Shown here: positions 31,866-45,211 of the stretch, piece by piece
How the letters are laid out: each line of letters opens with the position of its first letter
Position numbering within the stretch: position 1 is the stretch's first letter
From: Streptomyces galbus
Lineage (GTDB): Bacteria > Actinomycetota > Actinomycetes > Streptomycetales > Streptomycetaceae
Direction: 5' to 3'
DNA length: 64,000 bases
Assembly (NCBI RefSeq): GCF_005280195.1
Contig: NZ_SZPR01000015.1
Span: forward strand, 78,700 to 142,699
Program-made: the position numbers and the translations under genes
The notes under the pieces: generated by a model
Told to the model about the DNA's origin: nothing
What the model saw: only the letters and a program-made list of their open reading frames with translations
Databases searched by the model: none

Positions 31866-33545
31866 GTGCCTCCGCTTGTGGCTGTTTCCCGCGGCATTCC
31901 CGCCCGCCCGTCCGACGCCGACCGCACGGTCGGCACGACGTGGTCTGACGCCCCCTGTCCTGTCCTCGTCGCCGACCGCGACGGCGGCCTCGTCCGGATG
32001 AACGGCGCGGCCCGCACCCTGCTGCCTGGCGCCGTCGACGGTGAGCCCCTGGACCGGCGGGTCCCGGTCTGGCTCTCCGACGCCCACCTGCGCGTCACCC
32101 AGGGGCTGCACGCCCCGGCCGACGCGCCCCTCGCGGGCAGCATCGACGACCGCTTCTTCGCGGCGCACCCCACGCCCGGCGCCGACGGCGACGTGGTGTG
32201 GTGGCTGGTCGAGGAGACCGACCGCCGCCTGGCCCAGGCACTGGACGACGCCCAGGGGCGCTCCCGGATACTCACCGAGGTGTCGAGCACGCTCCTGTCG
32301 ACGCTGAACGTGGCCCGCTGCATGGAGACCGCCACCGCGATGGCCGCCGAACACCTCGCCGAAGCCGCCGTTCTGGTCGCTCCGTCGCAAGGGCGCCGGT
32401 ACCCGCTGACCCACGCCCAGCGCGGTGGACGGGTGAGTCATGTCACCCAGCGGATCGACGTGGCCGCCGTACCGGGCCTGGGCGAGGCCCTCCAGGGTTT
32501 CCCGCCGGTGCCGGCCCGCTGGATCAACCCCGACGACCTCCCCGACTGGGCGGTGCCCGACGGCTTCGCCGGGCCCGTGGGCTCGGTGATCGTCACCCCG
32601 CTGCCCGGTCACGGCGTGCCCGCGGGCGCGCTGATCCTGTTGCGCTCCAGCACCGAGCAGGCCTTCACCGAGGGCGAGGAGCTCTTCGCGCGCCTGTTCG
32701 CGGCCCGGGCCGGCGCCGCCCTGTCGGCGGCCCGGCTGTACAGCGAACAGACCCGCATCACCGAGACGCTGATGCAGGAACTCCTCCCGCCGACGCTGAC
32801 CTCCGTGCACGGCGTCGACTTCGCCGGGGGCTACCGCGCGGCGAAGGAACAGGACCGGGTGGGAGGCGACTTCTACGACGTCCACCCCGCCGCCCACCCC
32901 TCCCAGGAATCCCTGGTGGTCCTGGGCGACGTCGCCGGCAAGGGCCTCGACGCGGCCGTGCTCACCGGCAAGATCCGCAACACCCTGCACGCCCTGCTGC
33001 CGCTGGCCGACGACCACGAGCGGTTGCTCAACCTGCTCAACGGCGCGCTGCTCACCTCCCGGCACACCCGCTTCGCCACCCTCGTCCTCGCCTCGGTGTC
33101 CCGCCGCGGCGGGAAGGTGCACCTGCGGCTGACGAGCGCCGGGCACCTGCCGCCGCTGATCGTCCGCAACGACGGCACGGTGGAGGAGGTGGACACCCGC
33201 GGCACCCTGGTCGGGGCGCTGCCGGCGGTCACGGCCTCCACGGTGCGGACCGTGCTCGCGCCCGGCGAGACCTGCCTGCTGTTCACCGACGGCATCACGG
33301 AGGCCCGCGGCGGCCCGCTGGGCGACGACCTCTTCGGCGACCACCGGCTGCGCCGCGCCCTCACGCAGTGCGCGGGCATGCCCGCGGAGGCGGTCGTGGA
33401 GCGGGTGCAGATGCTGGCTTCCCAGTGGGTGGGGGCCGGACGTCACGACGACATGGCCGCCGTCGCCATCACGGCTCCGAAGACCGGACGTCTGACGGTC
33501 GTCAACGGGCGGGCGAGCGGCCAGGAAGGGCGGAGGAACAGGTGA
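31866..33545 (+). CDS. PAS-GAF-PP2C phosphatase (SpoIIE type)
   Basis: About 559 residues: a small PAS-like segment (WSDAPCPVLVADRDGGLVRM), a GAF domain (about residues 135-300, MAAEHLAEAAVLVAPSQG) and a C-terminal SpoIIE-type PP2C with GGDFYDVHP, VLGDVAGKG, LLFTDGITE and HDDMAAV. All acidic ligands are present. It is the first gene of an operon with a B12-binding photosensor (GTGA overlap) and a STAS protein (ATGA overlap), so it should act on that STAS protein under B12/light control. Start uncertain: GTG 31866 follows GAGG by about ten bases; ATG 31800 and GTGs at 31845/31848 are alternatives. Confidence 0.88.
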   Translation: MPPLVAVSRGIPARPSDADRTVGTTWSDAPCPVLVADRDGGLVRMNGAARTLLPGAVDGEPLDRRVPVWLSDAHLRVTQGLHAPADAPLAGSIDDRFFAAHPTPGADGDVVWWLVEETDRRLAQALDDAQGRSRILTEVSSTLLSTLNVARCMETATAMAAEHLAEAAVLVAPSQGRRYPLTHAQRGGRVSHVTQRIDVAAVPGLGEALQGFPPVPARWINPDDLPDWAVPDGFAGPVGSVIVTPLPGHGVPAGALILLRSSTEQAFTEGEELFARLFAARAGAALSAARLYSEQTRITETLMQELLPPTLTSVHGVDFAGGYRAAKEQDRVGGDFYDVHPAAHPSQESLVVLGDVAGKGLDAAVLTGKIRNTLHALLPLADDHERLLNLLNGALLTSRHTRFATLVLASVSRRGGKVHLRLTSAGHLPPLIVRNDGTVEEVDTRGTLVGALPAVTASTVRTVLAPGETCLLFTDGITEARGGPLGDDLFGDHRLRRALTQCAGMPAEAVVERVQMLASQWVGAGRHDDMAAVAITAPKTGRLTVVNGRASGQEGRRNR

Positions 33546-34645
33546 GGGGCGGGACCCCCGAGAACCGGCTCGCGGACCGGCTCAGGGAGCAGTTGTGGCA
33601 GGCGGTGGTCGACGGCGAGGAACACCGGGCCGTCGACGTCGTCCACGCGGCCGCGGCCGACGGCGTGGACGAGCAGACCCTGCTGCTGGAGGTGATCGCG
33701 CGCGTCCAGGAGAAGATCGGCGTCGAATGGGCCGCCGACCGCCTCACCGTGGCCCAGGAACACGCCGCGACGGCCATCAACGAACGGGTCGTCGCCTCCC
33801 TGGCCGACCGCCGCCGTGCCGCCGGGCGTACGCAGGCCCCGCGGGGCCGGGTGACGGTGAGCTGCATCGACGGCGAGTGGCACGCGTTCCCCGCCCGGCT
33901 CGTCGCCGAGGTCCTCGGCCTGCACGGGTGGCGCGTGGACTACCTAGGCGCCCAGACCCCCACTCCGCACCTGGTCGCCCACCTGCACCACACCGACCCC
34001 GACGCGGTGCTGCTGTCCGGGTCCATCGCCACCCACCTGCCGACCGCGCACGCGGCCGTGACGGCCTGTCAGGCCATCGGCGTGCCCGTCCTGGCCGGCG
34101 GCCGCGCCTTCGGCCCGGGAGGCCGGTACGCGCGGGCCCTGGGCGCCGACCGGTGGGCGCCCGACGCCCGCGGCGCGGTCGAGGTGCTCGCGGCGGGACT
34201 CGCCCGGCCCCGCCCGGCGGCCGTACGGCAGGTCTCCGAGGACCTCCCGCACCTGGTCGACCAGGAGTACACGATGGTCGTCCAGTCCCGTCCGCAGCTC
34301 GTCAAGCAGACCCTGGTCGAACTGGAGACGCGTTTCCCGGCCGTCCGCCACTACAGCGACGTCCAGCGTGAGCGCACCGCCGAGGACCTCGCCCACATCG
34401 TCGACTACCTGGCGACCGCCCTGTACGTCGACGACCCCGAGGTCTTCACCGGCTTCCTCGAGTGGACCGCGGGCGTGCTGGAGGCCCGGCACGTGCCCCC
34501 GCACTCCCTGCTGGCGGGCCTGGACGCCCTGGCCGGCCAACTCCGTGACTTCCCACGCACCGTGAGCCTCATCGAACAGGGCAGTGCCGCCGTGCGCGGC
34601 CGGCCCGCCCCCCGTCCTGTCCTCGGCCCCGACCTTGGCGTATGA
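33542..34645 (+). CDS. CarH-like B12-binding (putative photosensor) protein
   Basis: A 367-residue protein. Residues about 10-95 form the helical bundle that caps cobalamin in CarH and carry Trp63-x9-Glu73-His74, the Wx9EH signature of adenosylcobalamin photoreceptors. The Rossmann B12 domain (about 100-215) has Glu112-x-His114 (GEWHAF), matching the CarH ExH axial-ligand motif, plus LLSGSIATHLPTAH and GGRAFGPGG. There is no MerR DNA-binding domain. Instead a C-terminal helical domain of about 140 residues follows (QSRPQLVKQTLVELETRF to DFPRTVSLIEQG), which I do not recognise. GTG start overlaps the PP2C stop; the stop overlaps a STAS gene. Likely a light- or B12-responsive input into partner switching. 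Confidence 0.88.
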   Translation: MRGGTPENRLADRLREQLWQAVVDGEEHRAVDVVHAAAADGVDEQTLLLEVIARVQEKIGVEWAADRLTVAQEHAATAINERVVASLADRRRAAGRTQAPRGRVTVSCIDGEWHAFPARLVAEVLGLHGWRVDYLGAQTPTPHLVAHLHHTDPDAVLLSGSIATHLPTAHAAVTACQAIGVPVLAGGRAFGPGGRYARALGADRWAPDARGAVEVLAAGLARPRPAAVRQVSEDLPHLVDQEYTMVVQSRPQLVKQTLVELETRFPAVRHYSDVQRERTAEDLAHIVDYLATALYVDDPEVFTGFLEWTAGVLEARHVPPHSLLAGLDALAGQLRDFPRTVSLIEQGSAAVRGRPAPRPVLGPDLGV

Positions 34646-35037
34646 CCGATCTGCATTCCGACGAGTTCGTCCTCACCGTCCTGCGCGACCCCCTCACGCT
34701 CACCGTGCGGGTGTCCGGCGAACTCGACTACGACACCAGCGACGACCTGCTCAGAGCCGTCGTCGAGCAACTGACCGAACCGTGTGCCTTCCGCGACGTC
34801 CGGCTGGACTTCCGGGACCTGGGGTACATCGACTCGACGGGACTGTCCGCCCTGTTGATGATCCACCGCCGGACCAGTGCGGCCGGTGCGCTCCTGCACC
34901 TGGACCACCGGCCGGAGTTCCTGGAGCGGATGCTCACGATGACCAACGTGCTGGACCACCTCACCGCGGGGGGACACCGCGAGGAAGCCGTGGAGGCCGA
35001 GCAGGACGACGGCGCCACCGAAGCGGGCGTCCCCTGA
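34642..35037 (+). CDS. STAS-domain antagonist coupled to the B12 sensor
   Basis: A 131-residue STAS domain with canonical phospho-site YIDSTGLSALL near residue 70 and an acidic 25-residue tail (EEAVEAEQDDG). The ATG overlaps the B12-sensor stop (ATGA). With the PP2C at 31866 it makes a phosphatase-sensor-antagonist operon. Its kinase partner is probably the RsbW-like protein at 35068 on the other strand or the one at 29617. Confidence 0.9.
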   Translation: MTDLHSDEFVLTVLRDPLTLTVRVSGELDYDTSDDLLRAVVEQLTEPCAFRDVRLDFRDLGYIDSTGLSALLMIHRRTSAAGALLHLDHRPEFLERMLTMTNVLDHLTAGGHREEAVEAEQDDGATEAGVP

Positions 35038-35067
35038 CGGCCCTGGGGCCGGCCGCGCGGGGCGCCC

Positions 35068-35556
35068 TCAGACGGTCCGGTTCAGCACCATCCGGGCTAT
35101 GACCTGCTTGCCGTCGGCGAGGGCGACGGTCTGCACGCGCTCGCACAGCCGGGCGACCAGGTACATGCCGTGACCGCCGACGCGCCCCGCGTCGTGGGGG
35201 CGCTGCTGCGGCTCGCTGGGTGAGCTGTCGCGCACCGTCACCGTGAGCACCCCGGCGTCGGGCGTCAGCTCCAGCAGCAGACCGCCGTCGCCGGGCGCGT
35301 GCCGTACCGCGTTGGTGACCAGTTCGCTGACCACCAGCTGGGCGTCCTGGCTCGCCCGCTCCTCGGCCGGGTGGCCGACCCGCGCGAGGAGCGTGCGCAC
35401 CGCCCGCCGGGCATCGCCGATCGCCACGCCCGCGCCGTCCCAGACCACGCAGTACCGGACGGCCGCCGACGTGTCGTGGTCGTTCACTGTCTGTCGCACG
35501 AGCGGGATGACGGTCGAAGGGGCCCTGAGGGTTGTACGGGAGAGTCCTGTGTTCAC
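35068..35556 (-). CDS. RsbW-like ATP-binding anti-sigma kinase
   Basis: A 162-residue HATPase_c protein with N-box VVSELVTNAVRHAPGD, G1 box TVRDSSP and G2 box GGHGMYLVARL. It lacks a dimerisation/His domain, so it is a serine-kinase-type anti-sigma factor or related regulator. GTG start. It follows the STAS gene at 35584-35982 by 27 bases on the same strand, so the two form an antagonist-kinase pair. Confidence 0.9.
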   Translation of the reverse strand: MNTGLSRTTLRAPSTVIPLVRQTVNDHDTSAAVRYCVVWDGAGVAIGDARRAVRTLLARVGHPAEERASQDAQLVVSELVTNAVRHAPGDGGLLLELTPDAGVLTVTVRDSSPSEPQQRPHDAGRVGGHGMYLVARLCERVQTVALADGKQVIARMVLNRTV

Positions 35557-35583
35557 GCGCAGTCGCAGTTCTGTCGGTCTCGG

Positions 35584-35982
35584 TCACTCACGGTGGTCGT
35601 CTTCTCGGCCGTCGGGGTCGGGGCGCGCGACGGGGGGAGCGGCGACACCGTCGCCGGGGTCGGCGACCGCGAAGTGCTCCAGGGTGCCGCTGACCGTCAG
35701 CAGACGGCTCACCGGCGGCGGAAGCGGACCCAGCAGGACGAGTTCACGGCCGCTGTCCGCGTGACGGCGCCGCGCGTCGAGGAGGGCGTTGAGGAGCATG
35801 CTGTCCGCGAAGGTGATCTGGGAGAGGTCCACCGCGGTGGTCGGCAGGGCCGCCCGGTCGGCAGCGGCCCACGCCTCGACGAAGTCCTCCGTGTCGTCGT
35901 GGTCCACTTCGCCGCGCACCGTGATCACAAAGGTGTCCTCGTGGCGGGTGACGTGCACTTTCGTATCAGGGGCCGCATGCAT
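35584..35982 (-). CDS. STAS-domain protein with atypical phospho-site
   Basis: A 132-residue STAS domain. The usual DS(S/T)G acceptor motif reads FADSMLLNALL: the acceptor Ser is kept but the following Ser/Thr-Gly is lost. The same kind of change (DSAALN) occurs in the STAS protein at 40349, suggesting a distinct subclass served by the large sensor between them. The ATG at 35982 has GAGGA seven bases upstream. Co-transcribed with the RsbW-like gene downstream. Confidence 0.87.
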   Translation of the reverse strand: MHAAPDTKVHVTRHEDTFVITVRGEVDHDDTEDFVEAWAAADRAALPTTAVDLSQITFADSMLLNALLDARRRHADSGRELVLLGPLPPPVSRLLTVSGTLEHFAVADPGDGVAAPPVARPDPDGREDDHRE

Positions 35983-36176
35983 GGAGCCATCCTCACATCC
36001 GACCGCTGCGCCGGGCCACCCCGGTCGGCGCAACGGTCCGGGCGACGCGGGCGACGGGCCTCCGACCCGCGCTTGCGGGCGTGCTGGTCGGAGGCGCGGG
36101 TACCTGATGGCCGTTCCCCCGGCAGCAGCCCGGGGGCTGTCCTATTCTGACCCCGCCCACCGAAAGAAAGGGACCG

Positions 36177-40348
<4,172 letters not shown>

Positions 40349-40349
<1 letters not shown>

Positions 40350-40639
40350 TGACCACACCGCTGACACTGACACCGGGCCGGCGGCCCGACGGCACCGCGC
40401 AGCTCACCGCGGTCGGTGAGATCGACATGAGCAACGCCGGGGTGCTGGCCGACTCCCTGCGGGGCACGCCCGGCCGGGTCGTCCTCGACCTCACCCGGGT
40501 GGAATACCTCGACAGCGCGGCCCTCAACGTGCTGTTCGAGCACGCCGACCGCCTGGAGATCCTCGCCGGCGCCCTGCTCGCGCCCGTGCTGGCCGTCTCC
40601 GGCATCGCCGACCTCGCCACGGTGCACACGCCCACGTGA
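40349..40639 (+). CDS. STAS-domain protein coupled to the large hybrid sensor
   Basis: A compact 96-residue STAS domain (TAVGEIDMSNAGVLADSL). The acceptor region is EYLDSAALNVLFEH: Ser is kept but the SG/TG that usually follows is replaced. Start overlaps the sensor stop (TGATG), so it should be the dedicated substrate of the PP2C and RsbW-like domains of that protein. Confidence 0.9.
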
Positions 40640-40683
40640 CACCCGGACGTACGCCCGGAGCGACGCGGCGGCCGCGCACATGC

Positions 40684-40720
40684 CGCGGCGCCGGTCCCGG
40701 GGTCCGTGACCGGCGCCGCG
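40684..40720. terminator. Hairpin terminator between sensor operon and dps
   Basis: A 13-bp exact stem (40684-40696 with 40708-40720) over an 11-base loop, 45 bases past the STAS stop. It separates convergent genes and may serve both. The following stretch to 40820 is non-coding and contains short TCGTGTTCC-type repeats at about 40776-40810. Confidence 0.75.
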
Positions 40721-40820
40721 TTCGGCTCGGGCCGACGCTCGGCCCTGGTGCTCAGCCCCTGTCCCGGGGCCTCGCGCTCTTCGTGTTCCTCGTGTTCGTC
40801 GTGTTCCTTGTTCCGCGTGC

Positions 40821-41378
40821 TCAGCCCTTGGCGGCCTGGGCGGCGCCCGCCTCCGTGGTCTCCCGGGCGGTCGTCAGGCTGCCGCCGGCGTTCTCCAGGT
40901 GGGCACGGACGAACCACTGGAACTGCTCCAGGTCCCGGAGCTGCTCGATGAGGAGGTCCTCCGTCGCCGGGTCGATCTCGCCCACGGTCTTGACGGCGGT
41001 GCGCAGGTCCTCGAGCAGGCCCGTGTACACCACGTCCAGCGCGCCGAGGTGCGCGATCGCGTCCTCACGGCCGATGGAGTAGTCGTCCCAGGTGCGCTCC
41101 TTGACCAGCGAGCCCGGCGTGCCCTGGGCGACCCCGCCGAGGGCCGCGATGCGCTCGGCCACGTCGTCGGCCATGTCCCGCACCCGGTCCACCTGCGGGT
41201 CGATCATCTGGTGCACGGCGATGAAGTGCGGGCCGACGACGTTCCAGTGGATGTGCTTCAGCGTCAGGTGCAGGTCGTTCAGGGCGTGCAGCCGCAGGCG
41301 GAGGACGTCGATGAGCCGGCCCGCCGCCTCGCGCTCGATGCCCGGGACGGTGTACTTGGGGGTGAAGTCCTTCGCCAT
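40821..41378 (-). CDS. dps: Dps-family DNA-binding ferritin
   Basis: A 185-residue Dps mini-ferritin. The intersubunit ferroxidase ligands are complete and spaced as in E. coli Dps: His44, His56, Asp60, Asp71 and Glu75 (KHIHWNVVGPHF, VHQMID, MADDVAERI). It stores iron with H2O2 and protects DNA. The C-terminal tail is Ala/Thr/Glu-rich with a final Lys. ATG start with AAGGAG eight bases upstream. Convergent with the hybrid-sensor operon. A probable target of the stress sigma factors regulated here. Confidence 0.95.
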   Translation of the reverse strand: MAKDFTPKYTVPGIEREAAGRLIDVLRLRLHALNDLHLTLKHIHWNVVGPHFIAVHQMIDPQVDRVRDMADDVAERIAALGGVAQGTPGSLVKERTWDDYSIGREDAIAHLGALDVVYTGLLEDLRTAVKTVGEIDPATEDLLIEQLRDLEQFQWFVRAHLENAGGSLTTARETTEAGAAQAAKG

Positions 41379-41641
41379 GTCAGCAACTCCTTGGTCTGGG
41401 GGGTTGATAGCCCTACGTGTGACCGGCCTGCGCGATCACATGCCTGTGACCTCAGGCTCAGTCGTTTCCGGTACCGGCGCGAGCGGGCCCGGTCGCACGG
41501 TGCGCCGATGTCCTCCGAACGGCCCACCGCCGGGTCGCATCCGTACGGGGACGCCGCAGGGTAGAGACCGCAGACGGAGCCCGGCGAAGCGCACGGGACA
41601 CCACCGGCGGACGACGCGACGGAACAGGTGACGACAGAGCC

Positions 41642-43303
41642 ATGAACGACGAACCGACGCACACGACCGGCCGGCCGGGCGGCGGCACGGACCGCTCTCC
41701 TTCCCTCACCTGCCTGGTCACCGGCGCCACCGGGTACATCGGCGGCCGACTGGTCCCCGAGCTGCTGGACGCCGGCCACCGGGTGCGCTGCCTCGCCCGC
41801 ACCCCGCACAAGCTGCGCGACCAGCCCTGGGCCGACCGGGTGGAGATCGTCCAGGGCGACGTCACCGACGCCGGCTCGGTCGCCCGGGCGATGGCCGGGG
41901 TGGACGTGGCGTACTACCTGGTGCACGCGCTGGGCACCGGCCGCTCCTTCGAGGAGACCGACCGCACCGCGGCCCGGATCTTCGGGGAACGGGCCAGGGC
42001 GGCCGACGTGGGCCGGATCGTCTACCTCGGCGGACTGACACCCGAGGGGGTGCCGGAGAGGGAGCTGTCGCCGCACCTGCGCTCCCGCGCCGAGGTCGGC
42101 CGCGTCCTGCTCGACTCGGGCGTGCCCACCGCCGTCCTGCGGGCCGCCGTCATCATCGGCTCGGGCTCCGCCAGCTTCGAGATGCTGCGCTACCTCACCG
42201 AACGCCTGCCGGTGATGGTCACCCCCCGGTGGGTGCACACCCTGATCCAGCCCATCGCCGTCCGCGACGTCCTGCGCATCCTCGTCGGCTGCGCGACCCT
42301 GCCGGCGGACGTGAACCGCACCTTCGACATCGGCGGACCCGAGGTGCTGACGTACCTGGAGATGATGCAGCGCCACGCCGCCGTCGCCGGCCTCCCGCGC
42401 CGGCTCATCGTGCCGGTACCGGTGCTGACACCGGGCCTGTCGAGCCACTGGGTGGGCATCGTGACCCCGGTGCCCGCCTCGATCGCCCGCCCGCTGACCG
42501 AGTCGCTGCGCCATGAGGTCGTGTGCCGGGAGCACGACATCGAGCGGTACGTGCCCAGCCCGCCCGGGCACCCCCTGCCCTTCGACCGCGCGGTGGCGCT
42601 GGCGCTGCAGCGGGTGCGCGACGCGCAGGTCACCACCCGCTGGTCCTCCGCCTCCGTGCCCGGCGCGCCCAGCGACCCCCTGCCCACCGACCCGGACTGG
42701 GCGGGCGGCAGCCTGTACACCGACGTGCGCGAGCGGGAGACCGACGCGGCGCCGGAGGCACTGTGGCAGGTCATCGAGGGCATCGGCGGCGAGAACGGCT
42801 GGTACTCCTTCCCGCTGGCGTGGGCGGTGCGGGGCTGGCTGGACCGCCTGGTCGGCGGGGTGGGCCTGCGCCGCGGGCGCCGCGACGCACGGCGGCTGCG
42901 CGTCGGTGACTCGCTGGACTTCTGGCGGGTGGAGGAGATCGAACGCGGACGCCTGCTGCGCCTGCGCGCCGAGATGCGCCTGCCCGGGCTCGCCTGGCTG
43001 GAGATGCGGGTCGAGACGCCGGGGGAGGGCACGGCGGGGAGCGCACCGGTGCTCTACCGGCAGCGGGCGGTGTTCCATCCGCGCGGCCTGCTGGGTCACC
43101 TGTACTGGTGGAGCGTCTCGCCGTTCCACGCGGTCGTCTTCGGCGGCATGGCCCGCAACATCGTCCGCGCCGCGGACCGGGCGCCGGACAACTCCCCGGC
43201 CCGCCCCGGTGGGGGCGACCCGGCCGACCGGGCGGTGCCCGCCCTGGGCGGGGCACCGGAGCACCGCCCTTCCGGTGGCGGCCGCCGCCCGGAGGACGGC
43301 TGA
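41642..43303 (+). CDS. NAD(P)-binding SDR fused to DUF2867
   Basis: A 553-residue two-part protein. Residues about 20-310 form an atypical extended SDR/NmrA-like Rossmann domain (CLVTGATGYIGGRLVPELL, cofactor loop GATGYIGG) and about 360-520 match DUF2867 (DVRERETDAAPEALWQVIEG to LYWWSVSPFHAVVFGGM). The fusion is known in actinobacteria and proteobacteria, but its reaction is not established; a redox or ligand-binding role is inferred. The first 18 and last 40 residues are disordered. ATG start; weak ribosome site. Divergent from dps across 263 bases. Confidence 0.88.
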   Translation: MNDEPTHTTGRPGGGTDRSPSLTCLVTGATGYIGGRLVPELLDAGHRVRCLARTPHKLRDQPWADRVEIVQGDVTDAGSVARAMAGVDVAYYLVHALGTGRSFEETDRTAARIFGERARAADVGRIVYLGGLTPEGVPERELSPHLRSRAEVGRVLLDSGVPTAVLRAAVIIGSGSASFEMLRYLTERLPVMVTPRWVHTLIQPIAVRDVLRILVGCATLPADVNRTFDIGGPEVLTYLEMMQRHAAVAGLPRRLIVPVPVLTPGLSSHWVGIVTPVPASIARPLTESLRHEVVCREHDIERYVPSPPGHPLPFDRAVALALQRVRDAQVTTRWSSASVPGAPSDPLPTDPDWAGGSLYTDVRERETDAAPEALWQVIEGIGGENGWYSFPLAWAVRGWLDRLVGGVGLRRGRRDARRLRVGDSLDFWRVEEIERGRLLRLRAEMRLPGLAWLEMRVETPGEGTAGSAPVLYRQRAVFHPRGLLGHLYWWSVSPFHAVVFGGMARNIVRAADRAPDNSPARPGGGDPADRAVPALGGAPEHRPSGGGRRPEDG

Positions 43304-43342
43304 CCCCCGCCGCCCGGCCGTACCGCGTCCGGCGGTGTCCGC

Positions 43343-44263
43343 TCAGTCCTGCGCGACGCGGATGATCGTCCGGCCGGGGACGCGCCGCTCCGGGGTGAAC
43401 GCGGCGGCGGCCTCGGCCAGCGGCCGCACCGCGCCGACCCGCACCTCCAGGCGCCCGTCGCGGACCTGCCGCACCAGCTCCGCGAGGCGGGTGCGGTCGG
43501 GCTCGACGACGAAGAAGACCGCCCGCCCGTCGCTCGGCCGTACGGGCGGCGGCTCGGCGATCGTGACCAGCGTGCCGCCCGGACGCACCAGCGCCGCCGA
43601 CTGCCGCAGCACCTCCCCGCCGATCACGTCGAACACCACGTCCGCCTGACCCGCGGCGTCCAGCGGGTCGGACCCGAGGTCGAGGAAGGCGTGCGCGCCG
43701 AGGGCGAGGACGGTGTCCCGGTCGGCGGCCCGGCCGGTGCCGACGACCCGGGCGCCCGCCGCGCGCGCGAGCTGCACCGCGATCGAGCCGACCGCCCCGG
43801 CGGCCCCGTGGACCAGCACCGTCCGGCCGGCGGTGAGGCCGCCGTGGTCGAAGAGCCCCTGCCAGGCGGTGAGCCCGGAGACCGGCAGCGCCGCCGCGAT
43901 GGCGTGGTCGACGTCCGCGGGCAGCGGCGCGAGGTTGCGGGCCTCGACGGCGACGTACTCGGCCAGCGTGCCGTCGCGGGCCCAGTCGGTCAGCCCGAAG
44001 ACCCGCTGGCCCACGGTCAGGCCGGTGGTGCCGTAGCCGAGCTCCGCCACGACGCCCGAGACCTCGTGCCCGGGCACGCTCGGGGTGCGGTCGCGGCCCG
44101 CGCGGTCCGTCCAGGTCGCCGGCCAGGCCAGCTCGCCCCGGGTGAACCCGGCGGCGTGGACCCGTACGACGACGTCGTTCTCGGCGGCATGGGGGTGCGG
44201 CAGGTCCGTCAGGGCCAGCCCGTCGGTGCCCGCGTCACGGTCCGAGACGGTGAGGGCTCGCAT
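43343..44263 (-). CDS. NADPH:quinone reductase-like MDR oxidoreductase
   Basis: A 306-residue zinc-independent MDR enzyme. GroES-like N-terminus with PSVPGHEVSGVVAELG, then Rossmann motif VLVHGAAGAVGSIAVQLARA (AAGAVG) and the second-half GGEVLRQSAALVRPGGTLV. It probably reduces quinones or reactive enones, a detoxification role fitting the stress setting. Begins ATG at 44263. Likely co-transcribed with the upstream HD gene (42-base gap). Confidence 0.92.
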   Translation of the reverse strand: MRALTVSDRDAGTDGLALTDLPHPHAAENDVVVRVHAAGFTRGELAWPATWTDRAGRDRTPSVPGHEVSGVVAELGYGTTGLTVGQRVFGLTDWARDGTLAEYVAVEARNLAPLPADVDHAIAAALPVSGLTAWQGLFDHGGLTAGRTVLVHGAAGAVGSIAVQLARAAGARVVGTGRAADRDTVLALGAHAFLDLGSDPLDAAGQADVVFDVIGGEVLRQSAALVRPGGTLVTIAEPPPVRPSDGRAVFFVVEPDRTRLAELVRQVRDGRLEVRVGAVRPLAEAAAAFTPERRVPGRTIIRVAQD

Positions 44264-44305
44264 GGTGGTGTCCTTTCTCTCCTCGGTCGTTCCCGGTGCG
44301 TCCGC

Positions 44306-44944
44306 TCAGCTCGGCCAGGGCGCCCCCGTGACGCGCTCGACCATGCTGGTGCGGTGGAACCCGGGCACGAAGTGCTCCAGCACGTCCGCGTTCACGGTGC
44401 CGTAGGTGGTGTCCGGGCGGTCCTTGAGCCCCTCCACGAAAGCCTGGAGGAACTCCTTCTTGAACTCCCCGCGCGGATGGGCGGCGACGATCTCCTCCAC
44501 CTGGCCCCCGTCCAGCCGGTCCAGGTTCCAGCCGATCGCGTCGGTCAGGACGCCGTAGGCGGTGGCCGCGATCTCCGGGCCCATCCGCCCGGGCAGCCCC
44601 GGCGTGGTGTGCACGGCGATCGCGGTCCACACGACGTCGGCGGCGCTCGCGGGGAAGCCCCGCTCGAGCAGGAACGCGCGGGCGTGGTCGGCGCCGTCCA
44701 ACTCGAAGCGCTGCTCCGTCGCCGAGAACGGCGTCAGCAGACCCGCGTCGTGGAACAGCGCGGCGAGGTAGAGCAGCTCCGGGTCGGGTGTGAGGCCCAG
44801 GTCGCGCGCGTGCAGCGAGCCGAAGAGGAAGACACGCCGGGAGTGGTGGAACAGCAGGGGAGGGATCGTCCGCCCGAGGAACGAGGTGGCCTCCGCCACG
44901 GCTGCGGTCTCGGGGATCTCCACCCCCGCGATGAGGTCGGTCAT
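44306..44944 (-). CDS. HD-domain metal-dependent hydrolase, cyanamide-hydratase-like
   Basis: A 212-residue HD-domain protein. The His/HD ligands are LLFHHSRRVFLFG, ALFHDAGLL and AVHTTPGL, and ELDGADHARAFLLERG follows the cyanamide hydratase/Ddi2-like subgroup. Such proteins hydrate nitriles or act on nucleotides; the substrate here is unknown. ATG 44944 was chosen over upstream frames because it begins the domain directly; the site upstream is weak (GGAAAG). Shares an operon with the quinone reductase. Confidence 0.85.
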   Translation of the reverse strand: MTDLIAGVEIPETAAVAEATSFLGRTIPPLLFHHSRRVFLFGSLHARDLGLTPDPELLYLAALFHDAGLLTPFSATEQRFELDGADHARAFLLERGFPASAADVVWTAIAVHTTPGLPGRMGPEIAATAYGVLTDAIGWNLDRLDGGQVEEIVAAHPRGEFKKEFLQAFVEGLKDRPDTTYGTVNADVLEHFVPGFHRTSMVERVTGAPWPS

Positions 44945-45211
44945 GGTGCCCGCGCTTTCCGGTGGGGTGCGGGGGCGAGCGGGACGGCCCGCGCGCCCGC
45001 ACTGTTCGTGCCTGTCGTGTGCTTCTGCCTTCCACGGTGCCGACTCCCGTCCCGCGGCGCCGCCTCGGTCCGGCCACGACCCACTCGGATGCGGACACGT
45101 CCGTGGCCCGGAGACCGCCAAGAGGACGGTTCCCCTCCGGTGCACCCTGCGGGGTTGCGGGGTAACCGGTAGCGACAGCGATCAGCCGTCGAAGGGAAGG
45201 AGACACGTGCC

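Noticed and set aside
40776..40815. Short TCGTGTTCC-type tandem repeats before the dps stop
   Set aside because: Too short and degenerate for a CRISPR or satellite; treated as low-complexity intergenic sequence.
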